Below are positions 1 through 6,800 of a DNA stretch of 20,333 nt, piece after piece. Below the pieces are notes generated by a model. That model did not search any database. It saw only the letters and a list, made by a program, of their open reading frames with translations, and was not told the origin of the DNA. Each line of letters starts with the position of its first letter. Within the stretch, counting starts at the first letter, position 1. The translations under genes were made by a program, and so were the position numbers. Origin of the DNA: an uncultured Clostridia bacterium (GTDB lineage Bacteria > Bacillota > Clostridia > Christensenellales > Borkfalkiaceae); the NCBI GenBank assembly GCA_947630775.1, contig CANRIY010000013.1:1-20333 (forward strand). Direction: 5' to 3'.

Positions 1-662
1 CGGTGTATGACGCGCAGTTCGAGGGCGTGGAGATCGCGTTCCCCAAGCAGAGCCTTGAAAATACGCTCGGCGAATATCTCGCCAAAATGGGGAAAAAGCA
101 ACTCCGCATTGCAGAGACGGAAAAGTACGCGCACGTCACCTTCTTCTTCAACGGCGGAGTGGAACAGCCCAATGAAAACGAGGTGCGGGTGCTCATCAAT
201 TCCCCGAAAGTCGCCACATACGACTTACAGCCCGAAATGAGCGCGCCCGAGGTCACCGAGCGCGTCCTTGAAGAGCTCTCGACGGGCGAATACGACGCGA
301 TGATCTTAAACTTTGCCAACTGCGACATGGTCGGGCATACGGGCGTCATTCCCGCGGCGGTCAAGGCCGTGCACACCGTGGATGAGTGTGTGAAAAAGGT
401 CGTCGATAAAATTCTATCGATGGGCGGCGCGGCGCTTCTCACCGCCGATCACGGCAACGCCGACAAGATGCTCGACACGGACGGATCCCCCTTCACCGCC
501 CATACCACCAACCCCGTGCCCGTCGTACTGATCTCGGAGGAGCTGAAAGACGTCACGCTGCGCAAAGACGGCATCCTTGCCGACCTCGCCCCCACCCTTT
601 TGGAAGTGATGGGACTCCCCATCCCGAAAGAGATGACGGGAAAGAGCTTGATCGTAAAATAA
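1..662 (+). CDS. gpmI: 2,3-bisphosphoglycerate-independent phosphoglycerate mutase, C-terminal part (5' end outside window)
   Basis: This is the C-terminal 220 or so residues of the cofactor-independent phosphoglycerate mutase, which interconverts 3- and 2-phosphoglycerate in glycolysis in the cytoplasm. The reading frame is open to the left edge, so the gene begins upstream; the first in-frame GTG at 3 is not a real start. Alkaline-phosphatase-superfamily metal-binding motifs are visible: CDMVGHTG (nt 321-344), TADHGNADKM (about nt 441-470) and AHTTNPVPVV (about nt 498-528). These supply the Asp/His ligands for the two metal ions. The family is usually about 510 aa, so a little under half is seen, including the end of the phosphatase domain. 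The C-terminus, ending in GKSLIVK, is typical and intact. The gene ends at a TAA six bases before a long palindrome. The neighbour on the right converges on it. Identification is secure. Confidence 0.97.
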   Translation, partial: VYDAQFEGVEIAFPKQSLENTLGEYLAKMGKKQLRIAETEKYAHVTFFFNGGVEQPNENEVRVLINSPKVATYDLQPEMSAPEVTERVLEELSTGEYDAMILNFANCDMVGHTGVIPAAVKAVHTVDECVKKVVDKILSMGGAALLTADHGNADKMLDTDGSPFTAHTTNPVPVVLISEELKDVTLRKDGILADLAPTLLEVMGLPIPKEMTGKSLIVK

Positions 663-667
663 AGATC

Positions 668-717
668 ATATGAAACCGTCCCCCGACCGCGATCGCGGTC
701 GGGGGACGGTTTCATAT
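668..717. terminator. Perfect 50-bp palindrome, probable bidirectional terminator between convergent genes
   Basis: Bases 668-692 are the exact reverse complement of 693-717: 25 paired bases with no mismatch and no unpaired loop in the DNA. The core is GC-rich, with a GACCGCGATCGCGGTC centre. It begins six bases after the gpmI stop and lies between gpmI (+) and the lipoprotein gene (-), so a bidirectional terminator is the simplest reading. There is no clean T-run on either side, only A/T bases at the stem ends, which leaves room for another role such as an mRNA-stabilising hairpin or a protein-binding dyad. Confidence 0.55.
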
Positions 718-772
718 AAGGGGAATTTTCTGCACTCCAAGGGCCATGTCTTTGGAACATGAAATGATACTG

Positions 773-1189
773 TTATTTTTTGAATACGATAACCTGCGAG
801 CTTTCCGGAGAAATCATGATAAGCGTAGAGCCGTCACATTCGCAAGTCACGGGATAATCTTCGATTGTGATCGTGATCTTATTTGGCTCGCCTTCGACTT
901 CTTCCCATGTGCCCGTCATTCCCTTTCTATCTTCTTGGAGCCTTAATAAAACGCTTCCGTCCGATTTGAGACGAACGGTGCGGACGTCTTTTGTGGCGAC
1001 AACGCCCCATGGAAGTACATCTCCGATTTTATATTCTTTTATGACGCCATCTGTTTCGATCCGCATTGAGTCAAAGTAGTAACTTCCCGCCTTTTCGCTG
1101 CTCCAACCGCAAGCGCCCAAACAAATTACACCGATCATGGCGACGGCAAGCATGAAACACGCTGCCCCAAACCTCTTAATTTTTTTCAT
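773..1189 (-). CDS. Small secreted lipoprotein of unknown function
   Basis: A 138-aa protein with a lipoprotein signal peptide: basic start MKKIKR, a hydrophobic stretch at residues 8-24 and lipobox LGAC with the lipidated Cys at residue 27. It should be anchored on the outer face of the membrane. The mature part of about 110 residues is rich in beta-strand patterns (SYYFDSMRIE, GTWEEVEG, NKITITIED, STLIMI). It resembles the small lipocalin-like or beta-barrel lipoproteins common in Clostridia and Bacteroidetes, but I cannot assign a family. The start is four bases after the stop of the PH-domain gene, and its ribosome site (AGGAG) lies inside the last codons of that gene, so the two are co-transcribed and probably translationally coupled. 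The shared operon suggests a joint envelope-related role. Function is unknown. Confidence 0.85.
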   Translation of the reverse strand: MKKIKRFGAACFMLAVAMIGVICLGACGWSSEKAGSYYFDSMRIETDGVIKEYKIGDVLPWGVVATKDVRTVRLKSDGSVLLRLQEDRKGMTGTWEEVEGEPNKITITIEDYPVTCECDGSTLIMISPESSQVIVFKK

Positions 1190-1193
1190 GATA

Positions 1194-1814
1194 TTATTTC
1201 TCCTGCATGCGTTTCAATGCCGCGGCTTGCGCTTCCGCCTGCGCCCACCGTTCCTCCTCTTTCGCTTTATCAATAGCAGCGAGCACGGCGCGGCGAAACT
1301 CCTCGGTATTCTTTATATAAGGATACTTCAAGTTGTTAACGGTGTTTCCGCCCACTACCCGTTGCGTTCCTGCAGAAATGATCTCCAAATTTCCATAATG
1401 GAAAATTGCCCCGAAAAATCCATTTTTTACTTGGATATTATCGAGCTTCATAAGAGGCATGTCGGTAACTTTTTTAGAAATCAAACCGCTCCTTCCCAAT
1501 AATCTTTTATTGGTCACAATAAGTTGATTGAACTTTATAGTCAACGCACAGCCCAAAATAAAATCAATTCCGCACAAAATACCAATTGCGATTACTACGA
1601 CCCGAATGACGGCGAGAAACGTTTCGAACCAACTCGGCACCCCTCCCAACGAATGAAGAGAATCATCAAGAAGACCGATGGCAAAAAATAATGCAAACAT
1701 AATTCCGATTACGAGCACAGCCTTGATCACAGATCCGCAGATCGCCGCCTTGCTGTGCGTCACGCGCGCAAGGATCCTTTCGTCTTTTCCGAGGTTATTT
1801 TCTACGTAGCCCAT
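1194..1814 (-). CDS. Membrane protein with bacterial PH (bPH2) domain
   Basis: A 206-aa protein. I chose the ATG at 1814 (MGYVENNLGKDERI) because an AGAGGAG ribosome site precedes it and the promoter lies just upstream; an upstream in-frame ATG would begin before the promoter. After a short cytoplasmic segment come two transmembrane stretches at about residues 24-48 and 64-90. A bacterial PH-type domain follows at about 92-178, with the family pattern QLIVTNKRLLGRSGLISKK...MPLMKLDNIQVKNGFFGAIFHYGNLEI. The C-terminal 25 residues are a charged Ala/Glu-rich helix, possibly a short coiled coil. Proteins of the YdbS/YdbT-like DUF304 family have this layout and their biochemical role is poorly known. 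It is the first gene of a two-gene operon with the lipoprotein and diverges from an XRE repressor that probably controls it. Confidence 0.9.
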   Translation of the reverse strand: MGYVENNLGKDERILARVTHSKAAICGSVIKAVLVIGIMFALFFAIGLLDDSLHSLGGVPSWFETFLAVIRVVVIAIGILCGIDFILGCALTIKFNQLIVTNKRLLGRSGLISKKVTDMPLMKLDNIQVKNGFFGAIFHYGNLEIISAGTQRVVGGNTVNNLKYPYIKNTEEFRRAVLAAIDKAKEEERWAQAEAQAAALKRMQEK

Positions 1815-1845
1815 ATTTTTTCTCCTCTCTTGTATTGATGCAATC

Positions 1846-1874
1846 ATTATATACGAGAATTTCTCGTATGTCAA
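1846..1874 (-). promoter_or_regulatory. Consensus sigma-A promoter of the PH-domain/lipoprotein operon
   Basis: On the minus strand a perfect TTGACA (1869-1874) is followed by exactly 17 bp and a perfect TATAAT (1846-1851). Transcription would begin near 1838, leaving a leader of about 25 bases with an AGAGGAG site before the ATG at 1814. The spacer is almost entirely occupied by the palindromic operator at 1851-1869, so repressor binding would directly block RNA polymerase. Confidence 0.9.
1851..1869. promoter_or_regulatory. Operator 1 for the divergent XRE repressor
   Basis: A perfect inverted repeat, ATACGAGAA-T-TTCTCGTAT, with 9-bp arms and a 1-bp centre. It lies between the -35 and -10 hexamers of the minus-strand promoter. 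Its core CGAGAATTTCTCG recurs with changes at 1884-1896. Position and dyad symmetry fit a repressor site for the XRE protein encoded next door. This assignment is an inference. Confidence 0.8.
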
Positions 1875-1880
1875 GCAAAA

Positions 1881-1900
1881 AAACGAGAGTTTTTCGTAAA
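1881..1900. promoter_or_regulatory. Operator 2, imperfect copy of operator 1
   Basis: The core CGAGAGTTTTTCG (1884-1896) matches the operator-1 core CGAGAATTTCTCG at all but two positions. The two centres are 30 bp apart, close to three helical turns, so bound dimers would sit on the same face of the DNA. It lies 10 to 30 bases before the XRE start codon and overlaps a possible -10 (TAAAAT, 1897-1902), which suggests autorepression. Confidence 0.7.
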
Positions 1901-1909
1901 ATATATAAC

Positions 1910-2119
1910 ATGGAACAAAACTTATCATGCAGGCTGCGTGAAATTCGTTTGGAAGCAAAACTGACACAAATGGAATTCGGGCAAAAACTGGGCGTCTCGC
2001 AGGATACCGTTTCCCTATGGGAAAAGGGAAAAAGCCTTCCCGCCGCAGAATATATCATCCTTATCTGCAAGCAATTCGGCGTATCCGCCGATTATTTGCT
2101 CGGGTTGAAAGACTTTTGA
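1910..2119 (+). CDS. XRE-family helix-turn-helix transcriptional regulator
   Basis: A 69-aa protein that is almost entirely one Cro/CI-type HTH domain (residues about 8-62). It carries the usual pattern LREIRLEAKLTQMEFGQKLGVSQDTVSLWEKGKSLP and ends in FGVSADYLLGLKDF. There is no room for a second sensor domain, so it probably acts as a simple dimeric repressor. The ATG at 1910 aligns with the family start, but no clear Shine-Dalgarno sequence precedes it (the upstream bases are A/T only). Earlier in-frame ATGs at 1835 and 1868 would add residues unlike the family and would overlap the operators. It is transcribed away from the PH-domain/lipoprotein operon, with two matching dyad operators in the gap, and is likely to repress both that operon and itself. 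A terminator follows. Confidence 0.92.
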   Translation: MEQNLSCRLREIRLEAKLTQMEFGQKLGVSQDTVSLWEKGKSLPAAEYIILICKQFGVSADYLLGLKDF

Positions 2120-2154
2120 TGAAAAATTCTCCTTTCGGAAAGGAACATATTACG

Positions 2155-2192
2155 AAAGCGCGCCGCATGCATTTGCACACGGCGCGTTTTTT
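2155..2192 (+). terminator. Rho-independent terminator of the XRE gene
   Basis: The stem CGCGCCG (2159-2165) pairs with CGGCGCG (2180-2186). It is extended by A-T pairs at its base, encloses a 14-base loop, and is followed by six T's (2187-2192). It lies 36 bases after the XRE stop codon. Confidence 0.85.
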
Positions 2193-2194
2193 CG

Positions 2195-2460
2195 GCGCTC
2201 TCTTGCCCTCGCCCCTTCGGAGAGAGGGTGTCCCGCAGGGACGAAGGGGTTTCCAAAGCCCCTCAGTCACGCAAGGTCAGCTCGACAGCTCAGGCGGAAA
2301 AGGCTCCATAAATAGAATGGTCGCCTTTTCCCGCCATCCCTAAGGAAGGACCCTAAGAGGGGAGCCAAGGGGAAAGCGGCATCGGACGACAACCCCCACC
2401 ACCCGCTGCGCGGGAGCCGCCCCCTTCAAAGGGGGCAGCCAAGGGGGGCGAGCGCAACGG
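2195..2460. repeat. GC-rich intergenic repeat region, non-coding
   Basis: This 260-base stretch has no convincing gene. It is made of short G- and C-runs and hairpins such as GCCCCCTT-CA-AAGGGGGC (2419-2436) and CCCGC-TGC-GCGGG (2402-2414). A block AAGGGGTTTCCAAAGCCCCTCAGTC (2244-2268) followed by CTCGACAGCTC (2281-2291) recurs at 7931-7955 and 7966-7976 with almost the same spacing, so it belongs to a dispersed repeat family in this genome. ORFs crossing it have no recognisable protein pattern. Confidence 0.7.
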
Positions 2461-2490
2461 GAATGTGATAAAATTTTCGAAAATGGACAC

Positions 2491-2519
2491 TTGCAATTTT
2501 CGTCTGTTTGTTATATAAT
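2491..2519 (+). promoter_or_regulatory. Promoter of the M6-type metalloprotease gene
   Basis: TTGCAA (2491-2496), a 17-bp spacer and a perfect TATAAT (2514-2519) precede the gene. The expected start is near 2526, giving a leader of about 26 bases that ends in a GGTGAG ribosome site seven bases or so before the ATG at 2552. The region is AT-rich, in contrast with the repeat just upstream. Confidence 0.75.
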
Positions 2520-2551
2520 ATTTCCGAGATAAAAATCATACAGGTGAGACA

Positions 2552-5461
2552 ATGAAAAAAGCAAAATGGTTTTTGATCGTGCTCTTGGTCCTCTCGATCG
2601 CGGCTTGCGTCAGCGCATGCACGTTGGGATCGGGCAAAAAAACTTCCAAGTCCGATTACGAACTCTCGCTCAATACGGAAATATCCTTTGAGCTCGGCGT
2701 CGGTGATGAAGTCGATTATACGCAATATTTCATCGTCAAAGACCAAAACGGCAACAAAATCGTCGTGACCGAGGACATGCTCGATCTTAGCCAGGCAGAT
2801 ACCTCTCTCCCCGGGACGTTTTGGGTGACGCTTACAATCGGCAATCAGACCCTGAAGGCAGAATTCACCGTCACGGTCAAGGGGTCGTCCGACGATCCCG
2901 TCGGTCCCAATGATCCCGTCGGCCCGAACGATCCCGACGATCCCTCGGCGCCCGACTATCATGCCATATTCGAAAAATACGCCGACGCTTCGGCATGGAA
3001 TTTCGCCGCCAACCTTACGGTTTCTTACGAAGGCGAGTCCGATACGGATTATTACGAATATCTCGGCCTGAATGTCAAAAATACATATACGGGCGAAGAC
3101 GGGAACGAGTATACCGACTATCTCGGCTATGATCTGGCGACCGACGTCTATACCTTCTATTGTGAAAACGAGGACGGCAGCTATACGTCATATTCCGAAG
3201 AGACGTACGAATTCACTTACTATACCTCTTATCTCTATCTGATCGATCTGTCGGCGCTCTCCGATCATAGCTTTACGCAGGACGGGAACCTTCTCGTTGC
3301 GGACGATCCCGTCGCAACAGGCAATGCCGTGATCTGCGAATATGAAGAGGGCGAATGGGTCTCCGTTACGATCGACATCGCAGACGGGAAGATCGTTAAG
3401 GTCACCGGTGTGATGGACGACGGCTACACGGAGGAATACGCTCTTACGAAGCAGGGCTCGGTCAAGTTCACCCTTCCGGCGGCGACCGAAGGCGGCGGAA
3501 CGGTCGATCCCGACGACCCCGACGATCCCGTTATCGATCCCTCCGACGGGGATTATCAGTCTGTACTCGAAAAATATGCCGATCCCTCGGGATGGAACTT
3601 TGCCGTCGACGTTTCGGAAACCGCTGACGGAGAGACGTATGAGGAATACTACGAATATCTCGGCTATGATATTCTGAATACATATACGGATACCTACGGT
3701 GACGAGTATACCGATTATCTCAGCTATTCCGCTTCGGCAGACGCATACACCTATTACCAAGACAACGGGGACGGCACCTATTCCGAATATGACGACGCAA
3801 GTACCCAGTTCGAAGAGTACTACTCCTATTCGAGGATCATCGACCTCAGCTACCTTACGGGCTATACCTTTACGCTGAGCGGGAACAAGTATGTTGCCGA
3901 TGACCCTGCCGAAGTCGGCTTGTACGTTTTGGGCGACTACGGCGAGGACTGGACATCGTTCGATCTCTATCTCGGAAGCGGACAGATTGTCAAGATCGTC
4001 GCCGCCATGGCCGACGGTTACACCCAGCAATACACCTTCTCGAAGTACGGCTCAATCCGTTTCACCCTTCCCGACGGCAGCGGCAGCGGCGGCGGCACGG
4101 ATACGCCCGTCACCCCCTCAGACACGATGGAGAAGCAGGATTACAACGCCTCGACTTTCGACAACGAGAGATTGCAGAATAAGCTGCTCGAAGAGGACGG
4201 CGCGATCGGGCTCCCCTCCAAGGGAGACATCCACGCCCTCGTCATTCCCGTCCAGTTCAAGGGCGACACCATTACAAACACCCAAATGGACAATCTCCGC
4301 AAGGCGTTCAACGGCACGGCGGAGGATACGGGCTGGGAGAGCGTCAAGAGCTATTACGAAAAGTCCTCCTACGGGAACCTCAGACTCACCTTCGACATTC
4401 AGGACATCTATCAAGCGAAAAACAGCTCCTCTTACTATGCGAACTACAAGTCCACGGGCTCTTATGAGGGGCAAAGCTATCCGATCACGGGTGATACGCT
4501 CATTTTGGAGGAAGCGCTCAATTACTATCAGAGCCAGCTCGATCTGACGGATTACGACACCAACCATGACGGCTGTATCGACGCCGTGTATCTCATTTAC
4601 TCCGCTCCCGTCGATTATGATAACGCGGACTTTTACTGGGCGTATGTGACATGGTACTATGGAAGCACGCAGTACGACGGGCTGGACGCTTACTATTATC
4701 TCTTCGCGGGCATCGATTTCATGGACGAGAGCACCTCGCGCGACAGAAGCTCCGGCTATAACAAGATCAGCGGGCTCAACATCAATGCCGATACATACAT
4801 CCACGAAACCGGGCACCTTTTGGGATTGGACGATTACTATGACTATAGCGAGGGAAGCGGGAGCGACGAAGGGCTCGGAAGCGCGGACATGATGGACTAC
4901 AATGTGGGCGACCACGGCGTGTATTCCAAGATCATGCTCGGCTGGCTCACCCCCACCGTCGTCAACGAGACCAAGACGGTGACGCTGAAACCCTCTGTCT
5001 CGGACGCATCGGCGATCCTCATCCCGCTGAATTTCGATAATTCCTATTTCAGCGAATATCTCCTTGTCGACCTCTATTCGGCGACGGGGGTCAACGAATT
5101 GCACTCCAAACAGGCGCAGACCTCGGATTGCATTCTGTACGGCGGCGCGTCCTACGGCGTGAGGATCTATCACGTTTCCTCTTCCATCAAGAACTCCTAT
5201 TCGACCGATTACCAGTCCTTTACCGATTATAATAACTCGGATACGAAGTATGCGCTCATCAAACTTGTGGAAGCGGACGGCACCAAGAAATTCTCGAATT
5301 CCGGCGGCAACGCGGCAAAGAGTGACCTGTGGCTGGCGGGTAGCACCCTTCTCGGCAAGTTCCCGTCCTACACGCGGAACGACGGAAAGAAGATCAACTT
5401 CAACGTCTCGGTCGACAGCGTATCGGCGGCCGAAGCGCGCATCACGGTCACATTTCAATAA
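2552..5461 (+). CDS. Lipoprotein with M6-family (immune inhibitor A-like) metalloprotease domain and two Tyr-rich repeats
   Basis: A 969-aa surface protein. Residues 1-22 are a lipoprotein signal with lipobox VSAC (Cys 23). Residues about 30-108 look like a bacterial Ig-like domain. An Asp/Pro linker (about 110-133) leads to two related Tyr-rich modules at about 135-309 and 334-508, separated by a second Asp/Pro-rich linker, then a Gly/Ser linker. The rest (from about 526) is the protease. The zinc motif HETGHLLGLDD lies at 751-761, with His751, His755 and Asp761 as likely ligands and Glu752 as catalytic base. DTNHDGCIDAVYLIY upstream matches the calcium-binding-like motif typical of M6 proteases, and DMMDYN with HGVYSKIMLGW follows the zinc motif as in that family. 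It should cleave extracellular proteins at the cell surface; the substrate is unknown. It has its own promoter and terminator and stands alone. Confidence 0.92.
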   Translation: MKKAKWFLIVLLVLSIAACVSACTLGSGKKTSKSDYELSLNTEISFELGVGDEVDYTQYFIVKDQNGNKIVVTEDMLDLSQADTSLPGTFWVTLTIGNQTLKAEFTVTVKGSSDDPVGPNDPVGPNDPDDPSAPDYHAIFEKYADASAWNFAANLTVSYEGESDTDYYEYLGLNVKNTYTGEDGNEYTDYLGYDLATDVYTFYCENEDGSYTSYSEETYEFTYYTSYLYLIDLSALSDHSFTQDGNLLVADDPVATGNAVICEYEEGEWVSVTIDIADGKIVKVTGVMDDGYTEEYALTKQGSVKFTLPAATEGGGTVDPDDPDDPVIDPSDGDYQSVLEKYADPSGWNFAVDVSETADGETYEEYYEYLGYDILNTYTDTYGDEYTDYLSYSASADAYTYYQDNGDGTYSEYDDASTQFEEYYSYSRIIDLSYLTGYTFTLSGNKYVADDPAEVGLYVLGDYGEDWTSFDLYLGSGQIVKIVAAMADGYTQQYTFSKYGSIRFTLPDGSGSGGGTDTPVTPSDTMEKQDYNASTFDNERLQNKLLEEDGAIGLPSKGDIHALVIPVQFKGDTITNTQMDNLRKAFNGTAEDTGWESVKSYYEKSSYGNLRLTFDIQDIYQAKNSSSYYANYKSTGSYEGQSYPITGDTLILEEALNYYQSQLDLTDYDTNHDGCIDAVYLIYSAPVDYDNADFYWAYVTWYYGSTQYDGLDAYYYLFAGIDFMDESTSRDRSSGYNKISGLNINADTYIHETGHLLGLDDYYDYSEGSGSDEGLGSADMMDYNVGDHGVYSKIMLGWLTPTVVNETKTVTLKPSVSDASAILIPLNFDNSYFSEYLLVDLYSATGVNELHSKQAQTSDCILYGGASYGVRIYHVSSSIKNSYSTDYQSFTDYNNSDTKYALIKLVEADGTKKFSNSGGNAAKSDLWLAGSTLLGKFPSYTRNDGKKINFNVSVDSVSAAEARITVTFQ
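2954..4072 (+). repeat. Two tandem Tyr/Asp-rich modules inside the metalloprotease gene
   Basis: Module 1 (about 2954-3478) and module 2 (about 3551-4072) encode proteins that align end to end. Shared anchors include EKYAD..WNFA, YYEYLG, EYTDYL, VADDP, IVK, DGYT and FTLP. Each is about 175 residues with many Tyr, Asp and Glu. The DNA has diverged, so this is an old protein-level duplication. I do not recognise the module as a known family; it may be a binding or stalk domain. Confidence 0.8.
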
Positions 5462-5473
5462 GGTTTTATAACG

Positions 5474-5502
5474 CAAGGGGAGGCGCACCGCCTCCCTTTT
5501 TT
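5474..5502 (+). terminator. Rho-independent terminator of the metalloprotease gene
   Basis: GGGAGGCG (5478-5485) pairs with CGCCTCCC (5489-5496) around a three-base loop. Six T's follow at 5497-5502. It lies about 16 bases after the stop codon. Confidence 0.93.
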
Positions 5503-5547
5503 GTATGGAAACCGCCACGAACATAAGGCCTCCCCCTTGGCGCCCCG

Positions 5548-5749
5548 CGTCATTCTGCCCCGCGCGCGGTTCTATTGCACTAAGCGCGGCACGAGCGGGC
5601 ACCGCCCGCGAAGTAGACAGTGGGCTGTACGCAGTCCAAATGGCAATTCCCGAAGAATCTCGCGGGGGACATATAGTACGCTGTAGCGGCGAGATCCTTC
5701 GGGACTTTCTCCCGCAGACTTTGTTCTTTTCCACTGGCTCAGGATGACG
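5548..5749. mobile_element. MITE-like palindromic element (about 202 bp), non-coding
   Basis: The stretch is bounded by inverted ends CGTCATTCTG (5548-5557) and CAGGATGACG (5740-5749), which pair at 9 of 10 positions. Inside, TCCCGAAGAATCTCGC (5648-5663) is inverted at 5689-5704 with one mismatch. It carries no convincing gene and sits between two terminators of convergent genes. The structure suggests a small non-autonomous mobile or genome-scattered repeat. No target-site duplication was established, so the class is tentative. Confidence 0.5.
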
Positions 5750-5782
5750 CCGCCCCCCACCACCGCCCGCGGCGGGGAGCGC

Positions 5783-5811
5783 AAAAAAGAGCAACGATAA
5801 TTCCGTTGCCC
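5783..5811 (-). terminator. Rho-independent terminator of degV-family gene
   Basis: On the minus strand GGGCAACG (5804-5811) pairs with CGTTGCTC (5789-5796) around a seven-base loop. A run of six T's follows (A's at 5783-5788 on the plus strand). It lies 28 bases after the stop of the DegV gene. Confidence 0.85.
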
Positions 5812-5838
5812 TGAAATTTCCGCCGCACGAGCGGTTTT

Positions 5839-6708
5839 TTATCTGTGCTTTCCCATGAAGAAGATCGCGAGCGTGCCCGCACCCGAGTGGGTGCCGATGA
5901 CACTGCCGATCTCGTTGATGAAGATCTCCCGCTCCCCGAACTTCGCCTTGACGAGCGAGACGAGATACTCCACATCTTCGGGGCAATCCCCGTGACTGAT
6001 GAAGATGGGATCGTCAGGGCCGATGACGGAGAGTTCTTCCATCTTATCGACAAGGGCGTGGATGGATTTCTTCCGCCCCATGCTCTTCCCGATGGGGATC
6101 AAATGCCCCTCGTCGTCCACATGCAGGACGGGCTTGATCTTGAGAAGCGTCCCCACGATCGCCGTGCCCGTGCTCACACGCCCCCCTCTCTTCAAATGGA
6201 ATAGGTCTTCCACGGTGAAGATATGGCAGATGTGCGGGCGGATCTCTTCGGCATATGCCTTGGTCTCTCCGAGGCTCGCCCCGCCGTCCGCCTTCTTGAC
6301 GATATAGTCTACAAACAGTCCCTGCCCCAAAGAGGCGCAGAGGGAATCGACGACTTCGATCTTGCAGGAAGGATACTTCTCCATGACCTGCTTTGCCGCG
6401 GCAAGATAGCTCCCGTAGGTGCCCGAAAGTCCCGAAGAAAAGGCAATTCCGAGGATATCCTGCCCCGCTTCGGCGTATTTTTCCATTGCGCGGGCGACCT
6501 GCTCGGGGCTCGCCTGAAAAGTCGTGGGTTTTGCGCCGTCGCGCAGGAGCCGATAGAACTCCTTCACGTCGAGCGAGGCGCCGTCCTCGCCCTCATAACT
6601 GACGCCGTTCATCGTGAAGCCGAGCGCCACGGCGCCGAGGCCGTGTTCGGCATAATAGGATGCCGGGAGATCGCTTGCCGTATCGGTAAGGATTGCAAAT
6701 TTACGCAT
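5839..6708 (-). CDS. DegV family fatty-acid-binding protein
   Basis: A 289-aa cytoplasmic protein. The start at 6708 (MRKFAILTDTASDLP) matches the usual family N-terminus and is preceded by a GAGAGG ribosome site; the longer frame upstream lies largely in the leader. Family landmarks are all present: TDTASDLP (8-15), TFQASPEQ (63-70), AFSSGLSGTYGSY (89-101), VDSLCASLGQG (120-130), FTVEDLFHLKRGGRVS (164-179), KPVLHVDDEGHLIPIGKSMGRKK (192-214) and IGTHSGAGTLAIFF (271-284). DegV/FakB proteins bind a fatty acid and, with FakA kinase, present it for phosphorylation and entry into phospholipid synthesis. Firmicutes carry several paralogues and no fakA is in this window, so the exact ligand is unknown. 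It has its own promoter, although read-through from minD and the minE-like gene is possible because no terminator separates them. Confidence 0.95.
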   Translation of the reverse strand: MRKFAILTDTASDLPASYYAEHGLGAVALGFTMNGVSYEGEDGASLDVKEFYRLLRDGAKPTTFQASPEQVARAMEKYAEAGQDILGIAFSSGLSGTYGSYLAAAKQVMEKYPSCKIEVVDSLCASLGQGLFVDYIVKKADGGASLGETKAYAEEIRPHICHIFTVEDLFHLKRGGRVSTGTAIVGTLLKIKPVLHVDDEGHLIPIGKSMGRKKSIHALVDKMEELSVIGPDDPIFISHGDCPEDVEYLVSLVKAKFGEREIFINEIGSVIGTHSGAGTLAIFFMGKHR

Positions 6709-6763
6709 GTCAAAAAAACCTCTCGATAAAGTAACAAGCCTCTCCCCCACTTGTCCGAACAAA

Positions 6764-6793
6764 ATTATACTACGGAATGAGTCACTTTGTCAA
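6764..6793 (-). promoter_or_regulatory. Consensus promoter of the degV-family gene
   Basis: On the minus strand a perfect TTGACA (6788-6793) is separated by 18 bp from a perfect TATAAT (6764-6769). It lies in the 92-base gap between the minE-like gene and degV, with the -35 only seven bases beyond the upstream stop codon. The start near 6757 would give a leader of about 50 bases. Confidence 0.88.
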
Positions 6794-6800
6794 CGATTTT

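Noticed and set aside
2017..2343. Plus-strand frame of 108 aa over the XRE terminator
   Set aside because: It begins inside the XRE gene in another frame, runs through a terminator and a GC-rich repeat, and has no domain.
3188..4030. Minus-strand open frame of 280 aa in the protease repeats
   Set aside because: Val/Ile/Gly-rich shadow of the Tyr/Asp-rich repeat codons, without a start signal or a known domain.
5505..5747. Short frames inside the MITE-like element
   Set aside because: They follow the inverted-repeat sequence, have no ribosome site and no protein pattern.
5823..5840. Plus-strand hairpin CCGC-ACGA-GCGG followed by T's
   Set aside because: The stem is only four pairs, it overlaps the end of degV and no plus-strand gene precedes it closely. 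A better degV terminator lies at 5783-5811 on the minus strand.
4118..5986. Long minus-strand open frame (622 aa) opposite the metalloprotease
   Set aside because: It is an antisense shadow of a clear M6 protease gene. Its protein has no recognisable domain, and it crosses the protease terminator and the degV terminator.
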